Part shown: positions 47,401-55,500 of the stretch, piece after piece
Position numbering within the stretch: position 1 is the stretch's first letter
Layout of the letters: every line of letters begins with the position of its first letter
Assembly: GCA_017454945.1 (NCBI GenBank)
Contig: JAFTCA010000099.1
Span: 1-64,000, forward strand
Length of the DNA stretch: 64,000 nt
Direction of reading: 5' to 3'
Source: Bacteroidales bacterium
GTDB taxonomy: Bacteria; Bacteroidota; Bacteroidia; Bacteroidales; WCHB1-69
Notes under the pieces: generated by a model
Databases searched by the model: none
Told to the model about the DNA's origin: nothing
The model's input: only the letters and a program-made list of their open reading frames with translations
Program-made: the position numbers and the translations under genes

Positions 47401-50400
47401 TTGATTGCATCAATTTCACTTCCGAATGGGATTCGGAAAAACAACAATACAGATACACGGACACCTTGTTCCTCTACGATGGTGCCAGCACATCTGCACC
47501 CATACTAACCAAACTTACAACAGGTTGCAACCAGATTTGCACTTCCACAGGCAACAGTCTGACAGTGAGATTCGTATCTGCAGGCACATATACAGGCAGT
47601 GGCTGGAAAGCCTCCGTTACCACCACCAATCCTCAGGCAAGCATGGCTGAAGCGCATATCAGTTTCAAGTCGCCGCTCACAGCATCTGATATCACCACTT
47701 CCGATGTAGAGGTTTGCTATGGCAGTGAAGCTACCTTAACGGCATCTTCCTCTATCGACTTCCCGCAATACTACATCTGGTATTCGTCGGATTTGAGCAG
47801 CGTACTCAAACGCGACACCATCACAAGCGGCGGATCCACTTTGAAAATAGCCGCAGCCAACAGTGCTCAGCCTTATTACGTAAGCGTTGGAAACGCAGCC
47901 AACTGCCCCGTGATAACCAACGAATACAACATATCCACCATCCTGCTGAATGAGTTTGCAAACGGAGCCACCACCACCCTGCACGAAAAAGACATGGTGA
48001 ATTTCTACGATGAAGGCGGTCCCAACAACAGCTATCATAGCAACGGCAACCTCATTCATACTTTCACGACAGATGAAGGGCAAGTCATCATCGACTTCAA
48101 TGATCCAAACGACTGCATAAACTTATGCTCGCATTGGGATGAAGCATCGCAAAAGTCCCTATACGACAGTCTCTATTTCTACGACGGTACTGATGATTCG
48201 GCTCCATTGCTTGCACAATACGGCAGCACTTGCGAACGACCAGTCATCAAATCCACCACGAACAGCTTGACCGTGAAACTTGTTACGCCAAGACCTGATA
48301 ACAATAGCAACAGTGGTTGGCGAGCCAAAGTATATAACAGTGCCACCGCTACTGTGCCCAACACCGTAATGTTATCCGCAGCCAACAGTAGTAAGACAAC
48401 CACCATTACGCCCACCGACAGCATCCTCTTCTACGACGAGGGCGGAGAGCAAGGTTCTTACCTGCCCAACAGCGATTACACGCATACCTTCACGGCACTG
48501 CAAGGCAACGTAAAGATGACATTCCTCAACTGCATCAATTTTTCTTACGATTGGGATTCTGAAAAACAACAAAACAGATACTTAGACACCTTGTTCCTCT
48601 ACGATGGTGCCAACACATCCGCACCCGTACTGGCCAAGCTGACAGAGGGCTGTGAAAAGAGCTACACTTCCACTGGCAACAGTCTGACAGTGAGATTTAT
48701 ATCAGGCACTTACTCCAATAATGGCTGGAAAGCATCTGTAACCGATGCCAATCCGAAAGCCAACATGGCCGAAGCTCACATTACTTTCAAGACCCCTCTG
48801 GATGCTTCCAGCATCACCACCACCAGTGAAGAGGTTTGTTATGGCAGTGAAGCCACCTTGACGGCATCTTCCACCATCGGCTTCCCGCAATACTTCACTT
48901 GGTATTCCTCCGACCTTAACAAAATACTCAAACAGGATACCATCAATTCGGGTGTATCCTCCTTCAAGATTGACAGTGCCATCAGTGCCCAACCATACTA
49001 TGTGACTGTAGGAAACGAAACGGAATGTCCCGTAATGATTCTCAATTCCTCACTACCAACCACTGAAAACATTCTGCTCAATGCCAACAATAACAATGGC
49101 ACAACCACCCTTACAGCCGAAGACATTGTTGGAGTTTATGATGATGGCGGATTAAGCAACAAATACAGCAACAACATCAACTCCACCCACACTTTCGAGA
49201 TTGCTGAAGGAACTCTGACCGCAGTGATAAACTCCTTCCGTTCAGAGGAGTGTTGCGACAACCTGTCCATCTATGATGGAACATCACTTGTGAGAGAATT
49301 GAAAGGTGATGAAGTTTGTCCCATCACCATTAACTCCTCAAGCAACAGTCTTCGCTTCTACTGGCACACCGACGGTTCCTCGACATACGACGGCTTTGAA
49401 GCCTTTGTCTTCTCCAGTGAAAACAATCTCGACCTCGCCATTCCATCCGCATCGTCGACAACCGTATTGCTCAATGCGGCCGCTAATGGTAATACCACGT
49501 ACATAACACCGTCCGACAATGTTATGTTCTACGATGAAGGCGGCAGCAAGAACAACTACCAATACCAAGCAGGAAGCGACTACAGTCATACATTCACAGC
49601 CTTCCAGGGTAATGTGCAAATCAACTTCAGGAATTGTATCAACTTATCTCAAATTTGGGATAACGATAAAAACGAATACCTTTACGACAGTCTCTACTTT
49701 TACGATGGAGCCTCCACAGACGCCCCCTTACTCGCAAAAATTGCCAGCACTTGCAACAATCCCTCTATAGTCTCCTCGGGAGCAAGTTTGACGGTACGCC
49801 TGAAGTGCATTACAAATTATTCCAACAGTGGTTGGGAGGCCCAAGTAACGACCACCAACGCCGATAAGTCGATGGCCGAAGCCCGTGTAACATTCCGCTC
49901 CCCCATAGACCCCTCAGGCACTACAACCACCAACGATGAGATTTGCTACGGACAAGACGCCACCTTAACCGCACAAAACACCCACATTGCCTATCCGCAA
50001 TACTTTACATGGTACGATAAAGATGGCGCCACCATACTCAAACGCGACACGCTTACCGGCGAAGGTATCACCACATTGGAGCTAACCGACCAGACTTCGA
50101 CCACTAACTATTACGTAAATGTGACCAATGACACCGCATGCGCTTTCGCGGCTTCCTCATCGCAAAAGTTTGCCTCCACCCTATTGCTGAATGCGGCAAA
50201 CAACGGTAAAACCTCCTATGTCTCACCTGCCGACCTGATACAACTGTTTGACGATGGCGGCGATGATAAGAACTATTCATCCCCCCAAGACCGCTCTTAT
50301 ACCTTCACGGCAACGCAAGGAAATATCACGGCAACTCTTAAGGAATTCGAAATCAGAGAAGAAGATACTGTATTTTTCTATAACGGAACCACCATTGACA

Positions 50401-53186
50401 ATGCCCATTTGATTACAACTTTAAGTGATTATCAAAACAATGGTCGCATTTCATCTGACGATGCCTCCATGACTATCCGTTTTGTAGTGAAGAGTGAGTA
50501 TCCACGAGACGGCTTTGACATCAGATTTACTTCCGGCGACGATCCGAAATCGGGCAAGGCTGCCGCGAAAGTAAGCATCAAAGCACCTGAAGTTGACAAT
50601 GGTCTGACGACGACCTCATCCACAGAAGTATGCTACGGCAGCGATGTTACCTTGTCGGCGACCTCTACACTTGCCACACCGCAATATTTCACATGGTACG
50701 ATAACACATTCACGACCGTCATCGGCCGCGACACTGTAACGACTGATGGTGCTGCGGGTGAATTACTGCTGACCAATCAGACAGAAGGAAGCACTTACTA
50801 TGTAACCGTTGAAAATGCGACTGCTTGTCCTATGGTTAATTATGCAGCAGGTCAAGATTCTATCATCAATTTCAATTTGGATGCATCCAAAGATGGTAAG
50901 ACAACTTACCTTAATGAGGGCGATGTTCTCTATTTCTACGATGCAGGTGGTCCTGATGGCGATTACTCACCCAATTTGGATGTTACCCATACTATTACTG
51001 CACCCGAAGGAAGTAATTTCACGCTTACATTCCCCTCTGACCTTATTTCATTAGCTATGGGAAGTTCCTTTTTATGTCTGTATCCAGGCACTGAAGTTAC
51101 TTCAGACGATGACATGTGTCTGAGTGGAGATCTGGATCCTGTTGAAGAAGGAATGGCTGGGTTCTCTATCTCACCTGAGATGTTGGGCGGTAGCAGCAAT
51201 AGTTTCACCATTCGTTTCGTTTCTGGCGAAGAAGTAAAATCAGGCTTCTTTTTCATATTCAAGGTAGCACCTGGTCCTACGACTTCCGTATCATTAAGTT
51301 CGGCAACCAACGGACAAACCACCATCGTTTCACCTACCGATATAGTAGCTGTTTACGATGAAGGCGGTGCAACAGGCTCGTATAAAACGAAAGGTGAATT
51401 CATTCATACCTTTACAGCCACACAAGGAACGCTTGCTGGCGATTTTATCAAAGATGGCGAAAATCGAGTAGATATTGACAGTGAAGACACTATTTATATT
51501 TACGATGGAGCCGTTGTTGATGCTACTCACTTAATTGCCACAATAGATAGGTATGGCGAAAGTGGTCCGACAGAATTTGCCTCTACAGGCAAGTCTCTCA
51601 CCTTCCGATTCAAAGTTAATGACGGCGGAAGAAGTGGTTTTGAGGCTCACATACACAACGTATTCAGCCTTGAAGACGTTCCCTCCTCCAAAGTTACCGT
51701 CAAGGCTTTGAGTCATGGCGTGGGTGAACTGACCATTTGCGACAACGACCTCCCCTACACCCTTGGCGACACCACCTTTAAAGTTGGAACGGTCAGCGGC
51801 ACCTACCAAGTCACGTTCCCCGAAGCAAGCGCCAACGGCTGCGATAGTATTGCCACCGTCGACCTGACAGTAAATGAGGGCTACACACTGGAGGAAGAAG
51901 ACACCATCTATGCTTACCAACTGCCCTATACTTGGAAAGATACCACCTTCCTGCCTGGAACCGTCAGCGGCATCTACACATTAACAAGAAAATGCGTCAA
52001 TGGCTGCGACAGCACGCTTACCCTCGACTTGACCGTCATCCAGTGTGTTGATACTGTGGAAAAAGTGACTTTGCAAGTTAACTACACCGAACTTCCCTAC
52101 ACATGGCGTGATACCATATTCGAAACCAACTCGGTAAGCGGCACATTCACCTTCTACGAAAAGACCTTCGACGGATGTGACAGCACTGTCATCTTAACAC
52201 TTACTATTCTTGACAACTTGGCTCCTGTGGCCACACCTACTTCCATCACTGCCACGACGGTAGTATGCTGCGCAGATACCACAGCAGCTGTTTCGACAAT
52301 GGAAGCATTGAATGCCCTGGGCTTCACCTTTAGCGACAACGACAGCGAAGTCTTCTTCAAAGGTATAAAGAGCAGCACCTATACAGGCACAGCCTGTCAA
52401 GGTACTCGCACGACAATCTACGAGGTTGAGGACGATAGCCACAATGTCACCGAAGTAACCTACATACAGAAGGTGAACGACAGCATCGCTCCTGCTCTTA
52501 CTGGCACATGGCCTGCCAACATTACTGGTATCAACAGCCAATTGGTAGACTCGTTGGTTAACAAATTGTACACAAACAACCAAGTGAAAGACCTCTACAA
52601 CGATTGCCACGAAATCACTGTAACCTCCACGGATGCTACAGTTGGTAGCGACTGCGGCTGGACCATCACCCGTACCTATACCATTGAGGATGCCTGTGGT
52701 AACACAGCAGAGACAAAGAGTATGCGTGTCAGCGGATTTGACATGAGCGCGCTGCCTCAAGCCGAAAAGGGTGTATCTAGAACAGGTCAGATAGGTACAG
52801 CGGCCGACAACCTCAACTTTGTAAACGAGAAAGGTGGCAAGGTTACTCTGCCTCGCGTGACACGAACAGGACGTCTCATCAAGGCAACTGTGCCCACTGT
52901 AAGCACTGCTGCCGTTAGCGACACCACCACCACCACCGCCCTGTGTGGAGGAGAGATTGTTTCTGACGGAGGTGCCGACCTGATGGCACGTGGCGTATGC
53001 TGGAGCACTCAACCCAATCCTACATTGACCGATAATGTAGGTTTCACCAACGACGGCTTCTGCACTGGCACCTTCTCAAGCGAACTGACAGGCTTGACGA
53101 GTGGAACCACTTACTACGTACGCGCATACGCCACCAACGGCATGGGTACAAGCTATGGCGAAGTAATCAGCTTCACTACCAAATAA
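41409..53186 (+). CDS. Giant secreted CUB/Ig-like repeat protein (3925 residues)
   Basis: The protein has a signal peptide (MKKLLFLLVSMFCMATYAQ) and an N-terminal region with SprB-like folds (ITGGTFPYTIRI ... SLAKGNYRFYFTDGCG). From about residue 1135 it has roughly eleven CUB-like domains. Each shows FYDEGG, a THTFTA strand, a [FY]-[FL]-YDG turn and a final ST-G-SLTVRF...GW-A strand. They alternate with Ig-like domains marked by EVCYGSEATLTAS ... F-WY-SD. Three short LPYTW-DT-F repeats and one FN3-like domain (TYYVRAYATNGMGTSYGEVISFTTK) end the protein. It is probably a surface adhesin or matrix protein. No T9SS sorting domain is seen at the C-terminus, so its export route is unclear. The FN3-like unit is the same type repeated eight times in the gene at 58741. 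Confidence 0.85.
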   Translation: MKKLLFLLVSMFCMATYAQNCPFKVRFEKTDATCYNNGRVEFILLDDNDNEIEIDLTNRKPVETSINLMNIKYYYRNMGDTTTHYTPSNIISSFEPGQYVVGVQAICATGEQGSAAYRSLDTNTIVTITSSYVTPSISPMANIATDSTMYGNRPTLPCLTTGRIQLNITGGTFPYTIRIENEENHETIRTVVFNGPQYTGTNPRNYNYVNYFSFDSLAKGNYRFYFTDGCGFSYNVAMEVRDLEIPVIEVDKSRIYAGFGGYYSNYNLSPTDSNKVLFRFYFKGESYNYYYKELGNLLQYRFVNNIAGGTTYTSPWYPFPLDKAASDYYYLNSAEIYIIDTVKTVNQYCALYNQDILWEGRNTSCESTTYSKTFRLDRTSTPSYMDYHTKTTHLSEVHYDPCQFTANDLVHIPDYYFQTSWNSNEWSTSSTTTYYWTYPLHYCFIDNDTHDTIKTIDATTDNTVYLYDTDIENKYGSFEVNDRNINLHWTVTDDQGCVLKDAVEVVTFYHDTMDNVYNSSRNGNYGNSGGFYYEGEWYPDCCCQSTRSVGFYEHFTMDRRAIYPEAMRLLRDGCQFKITSSPNDNLYNMTATYNYDQNKWIVQRENLNNAVEVTGEISEYELHIYINDYCLPSGKYKYEFITGCDTLRDAINAHFYDSHSIRVAQKPKYTLTQTCDDAYITPVEGRYDLVVSNHRTSEPVNEYYENITPGEAYFKIISGPEGGYPTNLFTLNSPIRLSKPGTYTLRMLSADTIFYCEAETFDTTFTYTGGAVEFKSVAAYLCEAASSTGNVIASAQYGTAPYTFKVYSEPDMQGTLLATNNTGKFSGLPISAGQTISIELTDACGYNFSVNLDVTDMSTSQIAWFDGGLQLKESCEGSTIEVYALMLGEDASYHWTGPNGYDEYTTNGTINLPRGSASGYYHIELSAPGCSATLRDSVYLRVITSPSVTISEGPTVCPGEEVTMTFTPSGTNGTIHYVIGQEENSMITYHEFSGDNGQSESLTFNAFASNTLWVNSVKDDICSFSLREGDKVVTVRDDVVSACNITTSSETICYNTAVDLTASASGLSYPYTIKWYADADKKDLLQTEEIYEGEHSTYHVNALTQDTTFYVTALDANTCETQYGFVNSWMNMEPGTTTLACGQSKRLFDSGGSGSEYSPNENISHTFTTTSGHITIDFTMFNTLNEDVLKVISGPIASATSDSVLAELKGNINGATYTSKGNTLSLLFISKRNAGYPGWDAIVSCDAKPAQSTVKVLAPVTVDLTTSPELPLHYNSDVAVTATAHGGKEETYQFTWYTSTDDGSSWTQVQQNNATSSDVLNLSSLTTTTLVKVEVADNAATEPCLDIAQEQLTIHIADIALDLTMNCLQEKTCVGNFSVGLTVTNGGTETATNIVCKLNFPSYISYVNSDDDPIDFGYLGANESKTVTVDLYNAGSFNTPTTVNIQGQIWSADQGDSRLAVEYGDWDWQRTPLQADEATTSILIPAAARAEDYIITIPEQAVCYGATAVFEASPNMIPATIRWYEDKGLSTLLHSDVLNNAGDVSTYAMTNVTSYKSYYLTIENENVCPITASVDYSDKLNYYRVTDNVNMQNGTITISNSDHIRFYDSGGPNHPNSANENYTLTFKAIDGSPMALLLDYTNYNGSFSVYNGPDILQSLPITSTETTFGRLYTSATGYITIRYKNNESTSDGWQGHVFTLRNTAYNEAKATVKSPLAAGHLTTESSEVCFGATATLIASSDIAYPQNYTWYASDMSKVVKEETINSGHSTLQIENATTAQPYYVTVGNESECPVKMPFFYSTVLMNRSNNGKTTTLHDKEVVNFYDEGGPNNNYPGYTAKTYTHTFTTEHGQVAMEFDRYMYLCQEWSNEQQKYFRGDTLYLYDGTDESAPLLDFITGDHYESASYASTSGSITAKFVSIETSWGHQGWKAKVTNSATAPVQSIVLLNSESHNQTSILTPSDSVLFYDEGGSFMNYQTNRDYTHTFTAMQGNVKMSFIDCINFTSEWDSEKQQYRYTDTLFLYDGASTSAPILTKLTTGCNQICTSTGNSLTVRFVSAGTYTGSGWKASVTTTNPQASMAEAHISFKSPLTASDITTSDVEVCYGSEATLTASSSIDFPQYYIWYSSDLSSVLKRDTITSGGSTLKIAAANSAQPYYVSVGNAANCPVITNEYNISTILLNEFANGATTTLHEKDMVNFYDEGGPNNSYHSNGNLIHTFTTDEGQVIIDFNDPNDCINLCSHWDEASQKSLYDSLYFYDGTDDSAPLLAQYGSTCERPVIKSTTNSLTVKLVTPRPDNNSNSGWRAKVYNSATATVPNTVMLSAANSSKTTTITPTDSILFYDEGGEQGSYLPNSDYTHTFTALQGNVKMTFLNCINFSYDWDSEKQQNRYLDTLFLYDGANTSAPVLAKLTEGCEKSYTSTGNSLTVRFISGTYSNNGWKASVTDANPKANMAEAHITFKTPLDASSITTTSEEVCYGSEATLTASSTIGFPQYFTWYSSDLNKILKQDTINSGVSSFKIDSAISAQPYYVTVGNETECPVMILNSSLPTTENILLNANNNNGTTTLTAEDIVGVYDDGGLSNKYSNNINSTHTFEIAEGTLTAVINSFRSEECCDNLSIYDGTSLVRELKGDEVCPITINSSSNSLRFYWHTDGSSTYDGFEAFVFSSENNLDLAIPSASSTTVLLNAAANGNTTYITPSDNVMFYDEGGSKNNYQYQAGSDYSHTFTAFQGNVQINFRNCINLSQIWDNDKNEYLYDSLYFYDGASTDAPLLAKIASTCNNPSIVSSGASLTVRLKCITNYSNSGWEAQVTTTNADKSMAEARVTFRSPIDPSGTTTTNDEICYGQDATLTAQNTHIAYPQYFTWYDKDGATILKRDTLTGEGITTLELTDQTSTTNYYVNVTNDTACAFAASSSQKFASTLLLNAANNGKTSYVSPADLIQLFDDGGDDKNYSSPQDRSYTFTATQGNITATLKEFEIREEDTVFFYNGTTIDNAHLITTLSDYQNNGRISSDDASMTIRFVVKSEYPRDGFDIRFTSGDDPKSGKAAAKVSIKAPEVDNGLTTTSSTEVCYGSDVTLSATSTLATPQYFTWYDNTFTTVIGRDTVTTDGAAGELLLTNQTEGSTYYVTVENATACPMVNYAAGQDSIINFNLDASKDGKTTYLNEGDVLYFYDAGGPDGDYSPNLDVTHTITAPEGSNFTLTFPSDLISLAMGSSFLCLYPGTEVTSDDDMCLSGDLDPVEEGMAGFSISPEMLGGSSNSFTIRFVSGEEVKSGFFFIFKVAPGPTTSVSLSSATNGQTTIVSPTDIVAVYDEGGATGSYKTKGEFIHTFTATQGTLAGDFIKDGENRVDIDSEDTIYIYDGAVVDATHLIATIDRYGESGPTEFASTGKSLTFRFKVNDGGRSGFEAHIHNVFSLEDVPSSKVTVKALSHGVGELTICDNDLPYTLGDTTFKVGTVSGTYQVTFPEASANGCDSIATVDLTVNEGYTLEEEDTIYAYQLPYTWKDTTFLPGTVSGIYTLTRKCVNGCDSTLTLDLTVIQCVDTVEKVTLQVNYTELPYTWRDTIFETNSVSGTFTFYEKTFDGCDSTVILTLTILDNLAPVATPTSITATTVVCCADTTAAVSTMEALNALGFTFSDNDSEVFFKGIKSSTYTGTACQGTRTTIYEVEDDSHNVTEVTYIQKVNDSIAPALTGTWPANITGINSQLVDSLVNKLYTNNQVKDLYNDCHEITVTSTDATVGSDCGWTITRTYTIEDACGNTAETKSMRVSGFDMSALPQAEKGVSRTGQIGTAADNLNFVNEKGGKVTLPRVTRTGRLIKATVPTVSTAAVSDTTTTTALCGGEIVSDGGADLMARGVCWSTQPNPTLTDNVGFTNDGFCTGTFSSELTGLTSGTTYYVRAYATNGMGTSYGEVISFTTK
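44811..51665 (+). repeat. Array of about eleven CUB-like coding modules
   Basis: Modules begin near G-x-T-[TS] and F-[YD]-[DE]-[ESDA]-GG. Modules 4, 6 and 8 and modules 3 and 5 are especially alike, suggesting that a two-domain unit was duplicated. Confidence 0.8.
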
Positions 53187-53190
53187 CGCC

Positions 53191-53222
53191 TGTAGGGGCG
53201 TAGCGTGCTACGCCCCTACAGA
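53191..53222. repeat. 32-base near-perfect palindrome
   Basis: CTGTAGGGGCGTAGC (53191-53205) is the exact reverse complement of 53208-53222, separated by GT. It lies between the convergent giant gene and sugar kinase gene, with no T-run. It may be a dispersed element or a bidirectional terminator. Confidence 0.8.
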
Positions 53223-53251
53223 CACATATTGGAAACCGAAATCTCTGAATT

Positions 53252-54427
53252 TTATTTCATCATCAACCCGTCTGCGCTGTGGGTGACAAACGTCTTGTAA
53301 CGGTCGCTGAGCGCTGGGAAAACCTTTAGATACTGCTCGCTAACAGTCCGTATGACTGATTCCTCGTAAGCAGGGTCGATAAGGGCGAGGCAACAACCTT
53401 TGAAGCCAGCCCCTGCAAAACGGCCACCATAAATGCCTTCGGTGCGTGTCATGATGTCGTAGAGCGTTTTTAGCTCAGGACAGCCCGTTTCCCAGTTCTC
53501 AATAGAGGACTTTCCACTTTCGAACGAAAGACGGCCGTATGCCTCAATATCACCATTACGCCATGCTTCCACTGCCTTCTCTACGCGTTCTTGCTCCGTG
53601 TACCAATGCTCGGCACGACGGCGCCACGTTTCGGGCAGGTGGCTTTTATACTGCTCGTATATCTCGCGTGGCACATCGCGCAAGTTGGTCTCGTTGAATT
53701 TGCCATACTCCATACCAGCGTATGCCTTCAAAGCGTAAGCTGCACTGCGGGCTTCATCCACACGCATGTTGAGTTTGGTACCTGCCAACGAGCGTTCCAA
53801 TCCGCTGAAGAATATCACAATCTCGTAGGGTTTCATCTTCTCGCTGGTCGGAATCAGCTCATGACTGCCATCACGCGTATCCACAAACAATAGCTTCCCC
53901 TTCTTGGCATATACCTCGCACGATTGGTCGGTAATGCCCACATTCACACCCACATAGTTACGCTCGGCAAACAAAGCGGCCTCTATCAGCTCGGCTTGCG
54001 TCAATTTAATGCCATTGACAGCACAAAGAGCCGACAGGAAGGTAATCGTCACGGCGGCTGATGAGGAGAGCCCGCCAATAGGCAAGCTGCCTTCTATGAC
54101 GCCACACAGTCCATAACGCAGTGAATACTTGCGCGACAAGGCGATGGTGGCTCCACGCAGATAGTCGGCCCAGTCGTTGCGACGGCTCTCGGGCGTATCC
54201 AAAATATGCCACTGGGCGCGCTTGTCGAACTGCAGCGACATAACCTCAATCACACCGTTCAACTTGAGATGGTAGGCCATGTGAATGCCCTTGTCGAGCG
54301 CCAGGCCTGTAATTTTACCTAACCCATAATCGGAATGGGCGCCTACAGGCACAACGCGCAGGGGACAAAAAGCCACATCATCAGGATCATGGCGATATAT
54401 TTCCCGAAATTTATCTTCACACAACAT
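53252..54427 (-). CDS. GHMP sugar kinase, galactokinase/uronokinase-like
   Basis: The 391-residue protein has the three GHMP kinase motifs: substrate motif CPLRVVPVGAHSDYGLG (residues 21-37), the ATP loop LPIGGLSSSAAV (115-126) and the C-terminal GRFAGAGFKGCCLALI. In galactokinases the first motif reads GEHTDY, where the Glu contacts the sugar; here it is GAHSDY. I recall a GAH form in plant galacturonokinase, so the substrate may be a uronic acid rather than galactose. The neighbouring nucleotidyltransferase gene (34 bases upstream on the same strand) would convert the sugar 1-phosphate to an NDP-sugar. The exact substrate is inference. Confidence 0.8.
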   Translation of the reverse strand: MLCEDKFREIYRHDPDDVAFCPLRVVPVGAHSDYGLGKITGLALDKGIHMAYHLKLNGVIEVMSLQFDKRAQWHILDTPESRRNDWADYLRGATIALSRKYSLRYGLCGVIEGSLPIGGLSSSAAVTITFLSALCAVNGIKLTQAELIEAALFAERNYVGVNVGITDQSCEVYAKKGKLLFVDTRDGSHELIPTSEKMKPYEIVIFFSGLERSLAGTKLNMRVDEARSAAYALKAYAGMEYGKFNETNLRDVPREIYEQYKSHLPETWRRRAEHWYTEQERVEKAVEAWRNGDIEAYGRLSFESGKSSIENWETGCPELKTLYDIMTRTEGIYGGRFAGAGFKGCCLALIDPAYEESVIRTVSEQYLKVFPALSDRYKTFVTHSADGLMMK

Positions 54428-54461
54428 AACTAATTGATAATTTATAATTTACAATTAATAA

Positions 54462-55202
54462 TTAATAGAGGGTGATGCCTTTAAAAACTCTTTGAACCTC
54501 CTCGTAGCTGGCCAGATTGCCGATATCGTAACGAGAGCCGGGCATAGCCATGGCATGCACAGGCGAACGGCTACACAACCATGCTAAGAAACTGCCAGGT
54601 GCATCCACACCACAACCCTCATCTATCGCCTGCTGAATCAGCTTTGCATCCTGACGCAGATAAAAATAGAACGGCGGACAAATCCAGCGGGTCTCGGGAT
54701 TAGGCGACTTTTCCGTCATACGGATAACGCGGTCGTGCTCATCCACCGTAACTACGCCGGCCTTAAGCAGTTTCTGCCGGTCGGGCTGCTCAAATCGCAT
54801 CACACACGAAGTTCCTTTCTCTTTGATATAGCGCAAAAAGATACCCAGCGAAAAATCAAGCACATTATCGCCTGCAATTACCAACAAATCATCATCAATA
54901 TGATGCTGGTTAATAGCAAATTGCATATCACAAACAGCACCCAAACGCGTTTCATTGGTCATCGTACCATCATCCACAACCTTAATCGACTGCGGCTTGG
55001 TAGCGGCCCACTGCTCAAAATGAGCGGCAAACTTATGGTTAGTAATCACATAATAACTATCAATAACATGTTGGCTATCAATATCATCTACCATCCAATC
55101 AAGAATCGTCTTCTCCCCTACTTTTAGCAGAGGCTTCGGAAAATTCTCCGTCAGCGGATAAAGTCGTGTGGCATAGCCGGCGGCCAGGATAAGGCACTTC
55201 AT
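54462..55202 (-). CDS. Sugar-1-phosphate nucleotidyltransferase
   Basis: The 246-residue protein has the NTP-transferase fold: LAAGYATRLYPLTENFPKPLLKVGEKTIL at the N-terminus (nucleotide-binding GxxTRL and catalytic Lys), the metal-binding VIAGDN segment, and the GSRYDIGNLASYEE end as in glucose-1-phosphate thymidylyl/uridylyltransferases. It is short and lacks a C-terminal left-handed helix domain. It is the first gene of a two-gene unit with the GHMP kinase. Together they look like a salvage route from free sugar to NDP-sugar. The nucleotide and sugar cannot be read from sequence. Confidence 0.85.
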   Translation of the reverse strand: MKCLILAAGYATRLYPLTENFPKPLLKVGEKTILDWMVDDIDSQHVIDSYYVITNHKFAAHFEQWAATKPQSIKVVDDGTMTNETRLGAVCDMQFAINQHHIDDDLLVIAGDNVLDFSLGIFLRYIKEKGTSCVMRFEQPDRQKLLKAGVVTVDEHDRVIRMTEKSPNPETRWICPPFYFYLRQDAKLIQQAIDEGCGVDAPGSFLAWLCSRSPVHAMAMPGSRYDIGNLASYEEVQRVFKGITLY

Positions 55203-55226
55203 AAGTTATCTCAAAAATTAAGAGTG

Positions 55227-55234
55227 CAAAAATA
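55227..55234 (-). promoter_or_regulatory. Bacteroidota -7 box for the nucleotidyltransferase-kinase unit
   Basis: The minus strand reads TATTTTTG, 24 bases before the ATG at 55202. Confidence 0.65.
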
Positions 55235-55307
55235 AGAATATTATTCCATTACACCTTCATCCGTCCAAAATTCTCCCATTTTCGGCTGGCGGGTGTGTCA
55301 TTTTTCG

Positions 55308-55373
55308 GAAGGCTATATGACCTGTTTTGAAGGCTATTGTCACTTTAGCCTTACAAAAGTGATTTTTAGCCTT
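55308..55373. promoter_or_regulatory. Operator-like cluster: four AAGGCTA sites with 21-bp spacing
   Basis: GAAGGCTAT occurs at 55308-55316 and 55329-55337 (21 bp apart). Its inverse form TTTAGCCTT occurs at 55344-55352 and 55365-55373 (again 21 bp apart). The two pairs face each other. The inner two can also fold as a hairpin (AAGGCTA at 55330, TAGCCTT at 55346). The spacing equals two DNA turns and suggests cooperative protein binding. No known regulator site is recognised. Confidence 0.6.
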
Positions 55374-55426
55374 GCAAATCGACGTTTTATCATCCTTATT
55401 TTTTATTAAAAATGATTGATTTTCAC

Positions 55427-55457
55427 TTGTTTATAAAATAAAGACGGCTTAACTTTG
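55427..55457 (+). promoter_or_regulatory. Bacteroidota promoter for the C39 exporter unit
   Basis: TTG at 55427-55429 and TAACTTTG at 55450-55457 are separated by 20 bases, a good -33/-7 pair. Transcription should start near 55463, 38 bases before the small ORF. Confidence 0.65.
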
Positions 55458-55500
55458 CCCAACCAAGAGACCAAATTTAAGCTCCGGGAAGCACCACACC

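Larger units (their letters stand above)
55203..55500. other. Divergent control region between the nucleotidyltransferase and the C39 exporter
   Basis: This gap holds the minus-strand promoter (55227-55234), the four-copy AAGGCTA motif cluster (55308-55373) and the plus-strand promoter (55427-55457). Confidence 0.7.

Noticed and set aside
52194..53012. Minus-strand ORF of 272 codons
   Set aside because: It is antisense to the C-terminal repeats of the giant protein, with low-complexity Val/Cys/Gly-rich translation and no homology I can see.
53191..53222. Rho-independent terminator
   Set aside because: The palindrome is strong but lacks a T-run on either side and has a two-base centre, so I list it as a repeat only.
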